From: Limnohabitans sp.
GTDB taxonomy: Bacteria > Pseudomonadota > Gammaproteobacteria > Burkholderiales > Burkholderiaceae_C
DNA: 7,284 nt
Direction: 5' to 3'
NCBI GenBank assembly: GCA_024641725.1
Contig: JAHECM010000001.1
Location: 1-7,284, forward strand
Shown: positions 4,756 to 7,284 of the stretch, one piece after another
How positions within the stretch are numbered: position 1 is the stretch's first letter
Layout of the letters: every line of letters starts with the position of its first letter
Made by a program: the position numbers and the translations under genes
The notes under the pieces: model-generated
Databases searched by the model: none
What the model saw: the letters and a program-made list of their open reading frames with translations, nothing else
Told to the model about the DNA's origin: nothing

Positions 4756-7059
4756 TCAGCGGTGCGCGTTGGCGTCGGCGACGGTCAAGGCCGTCATGTT
4801 CACGATGCGGCGCACCGTGGTGCTGGGCGTCAAGATGTGCACGGGTTTGGCGGCCCCTAAAAGCACGGGGCCGACTGCAATGTTGCCGCCCGCTGCGGTC
4901 TTGAGCAGGTTGTAGGCGATGTTGGCGGCGTCAATGTTTGGCAAAACCAACAAATTCGCATCCCCGGCCAAGGTGCTGCCCGGCATGATCGCTTTGCGTG
5001 CGGCGGCGTCCAGCGCCACGTCGCCGTGCATCTCGCCGTCCACCTCCAACCAAGGCGCGTTTTGGCGCAGCAGTTCCAGCACCGTGCGCATTTTGATGGC
5101 GCTGGGCTGGTTGGATGAGCCGAAGTTGGAGTGCGACAACAAAGCCGCCTTGGGCTGCAGGCCAAAGCGGCGCATTTCTTCGGCCGCCATCACGGTGATT
5201 TCGGCCAGCTGCTCGGCCGTGGGGTCGTAGTTGACGTGTGTGTCCACCAAAAACACCTGGCGCCCTGGGAGCATCAAGCCGTTCATGGCGGCAAAGGTGT
5301 TGACCCCCGCACGCTTGCCAATCACCTGGTCGATGTAGGTCAGGTGCATGGCATTGGTGCCCCAAGTGCCACAAATCATGCCGTCGGCGTCGCCCTTGTG
5401 GACCAGCATCGCGCCGATCAAGGACAGGCGCCGGCGCATCTCGATCTTGGCGATCGACTGGGTGATGCCCTTGCGCTCGGTCATGCGGTGGTAGGTCTGC
5501 CAGAAATCGCGGTAGCGGGGGTCCAACTCGACGTTGACCACGTCGTAATCGAGCTCCTCTTTGAGGCGCAGGCCAAATTTTTCGATGCGCTCAGCGATCA
5601 CCGCTGGCCGCCCGATCAGGGTGGGACGGGCCAGGCCTTCGTCCACCACGATTTGCGCGGCGCGCAAGATGCGCTCTTCTTCGCCCTCGCTGTAGGCAAT
5701 GCGTTTTTTGAGCGCACGTTTGGCCGCCGTGAAAATCGGTTTCATGACCGTGCCCGAGGCATAGACGAAGCCTTGCAATTGCTGGCGGTAAGCCTCCATG
5801 TCCTTGATCGGGCGTGAGGCCACGCCACTTTCGGCTGCGGCCTGCGCCACGGCGGGCGCGATTTTCATCATCAGGCGCGGGTCAAATGGCTTGGGGATCA
5901 GGTACTCAGGGCCAAACACCAAGGGCTCGCCCACGTAAGCGGCGGCCACCACTTCGCTTTGCTCGGCCTGCGCCAACTCGGCAATGGCGTGCACGGCGGC
6001 GATTTCCATCTCCAGCGTGATGGTGGTCGCGCCGCAGTCCAGCGCACCCCGAAAGATGTAGGGGAAGCACAGGACGTTGTTGACCTGGTTGGGGTAGTCG
6101 GTGCGGCCCGTGGCCATGATGGCGTCGTCGCGCACGGCTTTCACATCGGCGGGGTCGATCTCAGGATTGGGGTTGGCCAGTGCAAAGATCAGCGGTTTGG
6201 CCGCCATGGACTTGACCATGTCTTGCTTGAGCACGCCGCCCGCCGACAAGCCCAAGAACACGTCGGCCCCGGCAATGACCTGCGCCAGCGTGCGGTGCTC
6301 GGTCTTTTGCACAAACTGATCTTTGTCTTCGTCCATCAGCTCGGTGCGGCCTTCATAGACGACGCCGGCCAGGTCGGTGACCCAAATGTTTTCTCGCGGG
6401 ATGCCCAGCTTGACCAACAAGCCCAGGCAAGCCAGCGCGGCAGCGCCTGCGCCCGAGGTGACCAGCTTGACCGTCTTGGGGTCTTTGCCCACCACTTTGA
6501 GTCCATTGAAAATGGCCGCGCCCACCACGATGGCGGTGCCGTGCTGGTCGTCATGAAAGACCGGGATCTTCATGCGCTCGCGCAGCTTGCGCTCGATGTA
6601 GAAGCAGTCTGGGGCCTTGATGTCTTCGAGGTTGATACCGCCAAACGTTGGCTCCAAAGACGCGATGATCTCGACCAGTTTGTCTGGGTCTTTTTCGTTG
6701 ATCTCGATGTCGAACACGTCGATGCCCGAGAACTTCTTGAACAGCACGCCCTTGCCTTCCATGACCGGCTTGCTGGCCAAGGGACCAATGTCGCCCAAGC
6801 CCAGCACCGCGGTGCCGTTGGTCACCACGCCCACCAGGTTGCCCCGGCTGGTGTACTTGAAAGCGTTGGCCGGGTCTTTGACGATTTCTTCGCAAGGGGC
6901 CGCCACACCAGGCGAGTAGGCCAGCGCCAAGTCGTGCTGGTTGACCAGCTGTTTGGTGGGGGCGATGGCCACTTTGCCGGGGGTGGGGAACTCGTGGTAT
7001 TCGAGGGCGGCTTTGCGCAACTGTGCGCGTTTTTCTTCGGCCTGGAGCGTGTTGCTCAT
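4756..7059 (-). CDS. maeB: NADP-dependent malic enzyme with phosphotransacetylase-like domain (MaeB type)
   Basis: This cytoplasmic enzyme converts L-malate and NADP+ to pyruvate, CO2 and NADPH, supplying reducing power and linking the TCA cycle to pyruvate during growth on organic acids. At 767 residues it matches long bacterial MaeB. Residues about 20-155 are the malic N-terminal domain, with LAYSPGVAAPCEEI at 45-58 and MEGKGVLFKKFSGIDVFDIE at 100-119. Residues about 165-400 are the NAD(P)-binding domain, with FHDDQHGTAIV at 168-178, the Rossmann loop TSGAGAAALA at 201-210, ALANPNPEI at 293-301 and YPNQVNNVL at 322-330. Residues about 445-760 are the phosphotransacetylase-like domain (ADGMICGTWGTNAMH, FLVDTHVNYDPTAEQLAEI, LSHSNFGSSNQPSA), which in studied MaeB proteins is regulatory, responding to acetyl-CoA, rather than catalytic. 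GGAG 7 bases before the ATG supports this start. A terminator follows the gene and a candidate promoter precedes it, so it looks monocistronic. NADP rather than NAD preference is inferred from the fused architecture. Confidence 0.96.
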   Translation of the reverse strand: MSNTLQAEEKRAQLRKAALEYHEFPTPGKVAIAPTKQLVNQHDLALAYSPGVAAPCEEIVKDPANAFKYTSRGNLVGVVTNGTAVLGLGDIGPLASKPVMEGKGVLFKKFSGIDVFDIEINEKDPDKLVEIIASLEPTFGGINLEDIKAPDCFYIERKLRERMKIPVFHDDQHGTAIVVGAAIFNGLKVVGKDPKTVKLVTSGAGAAALACLGLLVKLGIPRENIWVTDLAGVVYEGRTELMDEDKDQFVQKTEHRTLAQVIAGADVFLGLSAGGVLKQDMVKSMAAKPLIFALANPNPEIDPADVKAVRDDAIMATGRTDYPNQVNNVLCFPYIFRGALDCGATTITLEMEIAAVHAIAELAQAEQSEVVAAAYVGEPLVFGPEYLIPKPFDPRLMMKIAPAVAQAAAESGVASRPIKDMEAYRQQLQGFVYASGTVMKPIFTAAKRALKKRIAYSEGEEERILRAAQIVVDEGLARPTLIGRPAVIAERIEKFGLRLKEELDYDVVNVELDPRYRDFWQTYHRMTERKGITQSIAKIEMRRRLSLIGAMLVHKGDADGMICGTWGTNAMHLTYIDQVIGKRAGVNTFAAMNGLMLPGRQVFLVDTHVNYDPTAEQLAEITVMAAEEMRRFGLQPKAALLSHSNFGSSNQPSAIKMRTVLELLRQNAPWLEVDGEMHGDVALDAAARKAIMPGSTLAGDANLLVLPNIDAANIAYNLLKTAAGGNIAVGPVLLGAAKPVHILTPSTTVRRIVNMTALTVADANAHR

Positions 7060-7113
7060 GGTTGTTCTCCGTGTTGTGGCGCGGCCTTGAGCAGGACAGC
7101 GCGGGTGTGAACC

Positions 7114-7142
7114 ATTTTAGGCCCGGGGATGACTGGCCTACA
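7114..7142 (-). promoter_or_regulatory. Candidate sigma70-type promoter of maeB overlapping a small inverted repeat
   Basis: On the - strand TAAAAT (7119-7114) is a five-of-six match to the -10 hexamer and lies 54 bp before the maeB ATG. Seventeen bases further upstream TGTAGG (7142-7137) is only a weak -35. The weak -35 lies within the inverted repeat CCTAC-A-GTAGG (7137-7147), which could be a regulator site that compensates for or blocks it. The -10 assignment is the stronger part; the rest is inference. Confidence 0.4.
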
Positions 7143-7193
7143 GTAGGTAGAACTGCGCAGAAAGTGGCGGCGCTTTTGACTTCTGCACACGAA

Positions 7194-7284
7194 TCAACGC
7201 AGGTGCTTCCAGGCTTTGTGGCGCAGCGCCTGCGCAATGCTGTATGCGCGCGGCCCCGGCACACAGACAAAAGCCTCACCCGGC
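7194..7284 (-). CDS. C-terminal end of an unidentified gene (5' part outside window)
   Basis: Reading the - strand from 7283, 29 sense codons run to a TGA at 7196-7194. The peptide includes GEAFVCVPGPRAYSIAQ and ends HKAWKHLR. Third codon positions are mostly G or C (gtc, gtg, ccg, ctg, cgc, aag), as in the neighbouring genes, and the other two - strand frames look poor or are stopped at once, so this is probably genuine coding sequence. I do not recognise the protein. It lies 134 bp upstream of maeB in the same direction. No strong terminator separates them: there is only an imperfect hairpin (7157-7186) without a T tract, so some readthrough into maeB is possible. Confidence 0.55.
   Translation of the reverse strand, partial: PGEAFVCVPGPRAYSIAQALRHKAWKHLR

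Noticed and set aside
5959..7110. Long + strand open frame (383 codons) opposite maeB
   Set aside because: It lies wholly antisense to a clearly recognised enzyme, has His/Gln/Val-rich low-information composition, and results from GC-rich codon bias.
7157..7186. Imperfect inverted repeat between the unidentified gene end and maeB, considered as terminator
   Set aside because: The stem has a bulge, the loop is 13 bases, and no T tract follows on the - strand.
1..7284. CRISPR arrays, tRNA or rRNA genes, insertion sequences, phage or conjugation genes
   Set aside because: No repeat-spacer pattern, cloverleaf-like segment, transposase or terminal repeats were seen on either strand; the window is almost filled by recognised protein genes.

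Overview
The window looks like a high-GC betaproteobacterial chromosome, most likely Burkholderiales and close to Comamonadaceae. This rests on the lptD-surA-rsmA order, the strong G/C bias at third codon positions, and the sequence style of the LptD, SurA and MaeB proteins. I could not run a search, so the genus is not fixed.

Left part, + strand (1-3474): the 3' part of lptD (outer-membrane LPS translocon) overlaps surA (periplasmic chaperone/PPIase) by 8 bp, and surA overlaps rsmA (16S rRNA dimethyltransferase) by 4 bp. Neither overlap has a clear Shine-Dalgarno sequence before the downstream start, so the three genes look like one translationally coupled operon. SurA assists folding of beta-barrels such as LptD, which makes the first two genes functional partners. 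No pdxA lies between surA and rsmA, unlike in E. coli. A strong bidirectional hairpin terminator (3497-3526) closes this operon and faces the convergent genes from the right.

Middle, - strand (3558-4755): a compact RNase/inhibitor cassette. A secreted guanyl-specific ribonuclease of the barnase/RNase Sa family (4184-4597) is followed after 24 bp by a barstar-family inhibitor (3734-4159). A short uncharacterised frame (3558-3755) follows, overlapping the barstar end. The 5' part of the RNase gene and its leader are clearly AT-richer than the flanking housekeeping genes. A perfect 12-bp palindrome sits just ahead of the RNase gene. This is the accessory part of the window.

Right part, - strand (4756-7284): maeB, a full-length NADP-type malic enzyme fused to a phosphotransacetylase-like domain, with its own intrinsic terminator (4688-4723), a good ribosome binding site and a candidate promoter. 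The last 90 bases hold the C-terminal end of another - strand gene that I do not recognise.

Most of the window is ordinary core genome. I see no clearly undescribed system; the RNase/barstar cassette with its trailing small frame is the best place to look.
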